DNA of 64,000 nucleotides from Annona cherimola (lineage: Eukaryota > Streptophyta > Magnoliopsida > Magnoliales > Annonaceae), in contig CM059971.1 in the NCBI GenBank assembly GCA_030490835.1, forward strand, positions 47,230,012 through 47,294,011, in the 5' to 3' direction. A model generated the notes under the pieces. It made no database searches and was not told the origin of the DNA. It was given only the letters and a program-made list of their open reading frames with translations. Positions 63,909 to 64,000 of the stretch are shown here, piece after piece. Within the stretch, counting starts at the first letter, position 1. Every line of letters begins with the position of its first letter. A program made the translations under genes and the position numbers.

Positions 63909-64000
63909 AACGAGTAAACTTTAACGCATTCCAATAGATTCAAAACAACCGAATCGGAGGTAAGGAACTTCAATAAATAAGAACTAGCAACAATCCCTTT
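63909..64000 (+). repeat. Partial monomer cut by the window end
   Basis: The first 92 bases of a class H-type monomer (aaccgaatcggagg, then ccctttt-type start of tttatt). It matches 48976 onward at the 14,933 offset. The array continues downstream. Confidence 0.9.

Larger units (their letters stand above)
1..64000 (+). repeat. 233-bp satellite DNA array, whole window
   Basis: Every part of the window is a copy of one monomer in the same orientation. I tracked the anchor aacgag/aacgaa at the start of each monomer through 275 occurrences, from 5 to 63909. Spacings are 232, 233 or 234 bases with no exception, giving 274 complete monomers with a mean of 233.2. No insertion, inversion or unique spacer interrupts it. 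Composition at 1-240 is A 94, T 67, C 40, G 39. Such an array is typical of centromeric or pericentromeric heterochromatin in eukaryotes; that role is inferred from the architecture only. The family name and host species are not recognised. The + orientation is arbitrary. Confidence 0.99.

Noticed and set aside
1..64000. Protein-coding genes
   Set aside because: The 233-bp period is not a multiple of three, the forward strand has stops in all three frames in nearly every monomer (for example 70, 74 and 81), and the reverse strand has many TTA, CTA and TCA triplets. Any short open frame is simply a repeated accident of the monomer.
1..64000. CRISPR array
   Set aside because: Regular spacing alone is not enough. 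There are no short identical repeats separated by unique spacers; the whole 233-bp period is repeated, and no cas-like gene exists in the window.
1..64000. rDNA, histone or other tandem gene cluster
   Set aside because: The period is far too short, no conserved rRNA or tRNA core or coding frame is present, and sequence divergence is distributed as in a satellite.
1..64000. Human-type alpha satellite or a named plant centromere repeat
   Set aside because: The 233-bp period and sequence do not match the 171-bp alpha monomer, and I do not recognise any named family. The CAAAA motif common in plant satellites occurs (gattcaaaac), but five bases in AT-rich DNA do not identify a plant.

Overview
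The whole window is one uninterrupted tandem satellite DNA array. A monomer of 232-234 bp (mostly 233) is repeated head-to-tail in a single orientation. I followed it from base 5 to the end: 274 complete monomers (5-63908, mean spacing 233.2 bp) plus a partial one at 63909-64000. I saw no gene, RNA gene, transposon, microsatellite tract, inversion or unique sequence. The array runs off both ends of the window. This is eukaryotic heterochromatin of centromeric or pericentromeric type. The sequence does not identify the species, and I cannot separate plant from animal. G+C is about 33% (79 of 240 bases counted at 1-240).

Four levels of structure are visible. (1) Each monomer is an ancient dimer of a 114-base half (21-134) and a 119-base half (135-253); the block opening each half is 70% identical to its counterpart (32 of 46 positions). 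(2) Monomers fall into sequence classes that I name A to K and P to U, plus many front/rear hybrids (written X/Y). (3) The classes are arranged in irregular higher-order repeats of 4, 5, 6, 8, 12, 14 and 17 monomers. (4) Long segments are duplicated again: a 3,963-bp unit in tandem at 26.8-34.75 kb, returning at 47.1 and 62.3 kb; a 7,235-bp offset (31 monomers) linking 50.6-53 kb to 57.9-60.3 kb; and a 14,933-bp offset (64 monomers) linking 47.4-49.1 kb to 62.3-64 kb.

Regional layout: 0-27 kb uses classes A-H in short, shuffled units. 26.8-34.75 kb is the 17-monomer unit twice. 34.75-38.5 kb introduces classes P-U. 38.5-47 kb is dominated by I, J and K with an 8-monomer unit. 47.1-50.6 kb is a third, internally deleted copy of the 17-monomer unit. 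50.6-57.8 kb and 57.8-62.3 kb are P-U domains with a 6-monomer, 1,401-bp unit. 62.3 kb to the end starts another copy of the 47-kb segment.

How it works together: the array behaves as a record of in-register unequal exchange. Recombinant monomers keep full length, crossovers can sometimes be placed within a few bases, and several hybrids were later copied with their surroundings. The CpG dinucleotides are confined to one part of each monomer, and part of the class divergence looks like CpG decay. Any function (centromere, heterochromatin, satellite transcript) is inference. I found no hidden gene system; the structure worth attention is the layered repeat architecture and its recombination junctions.
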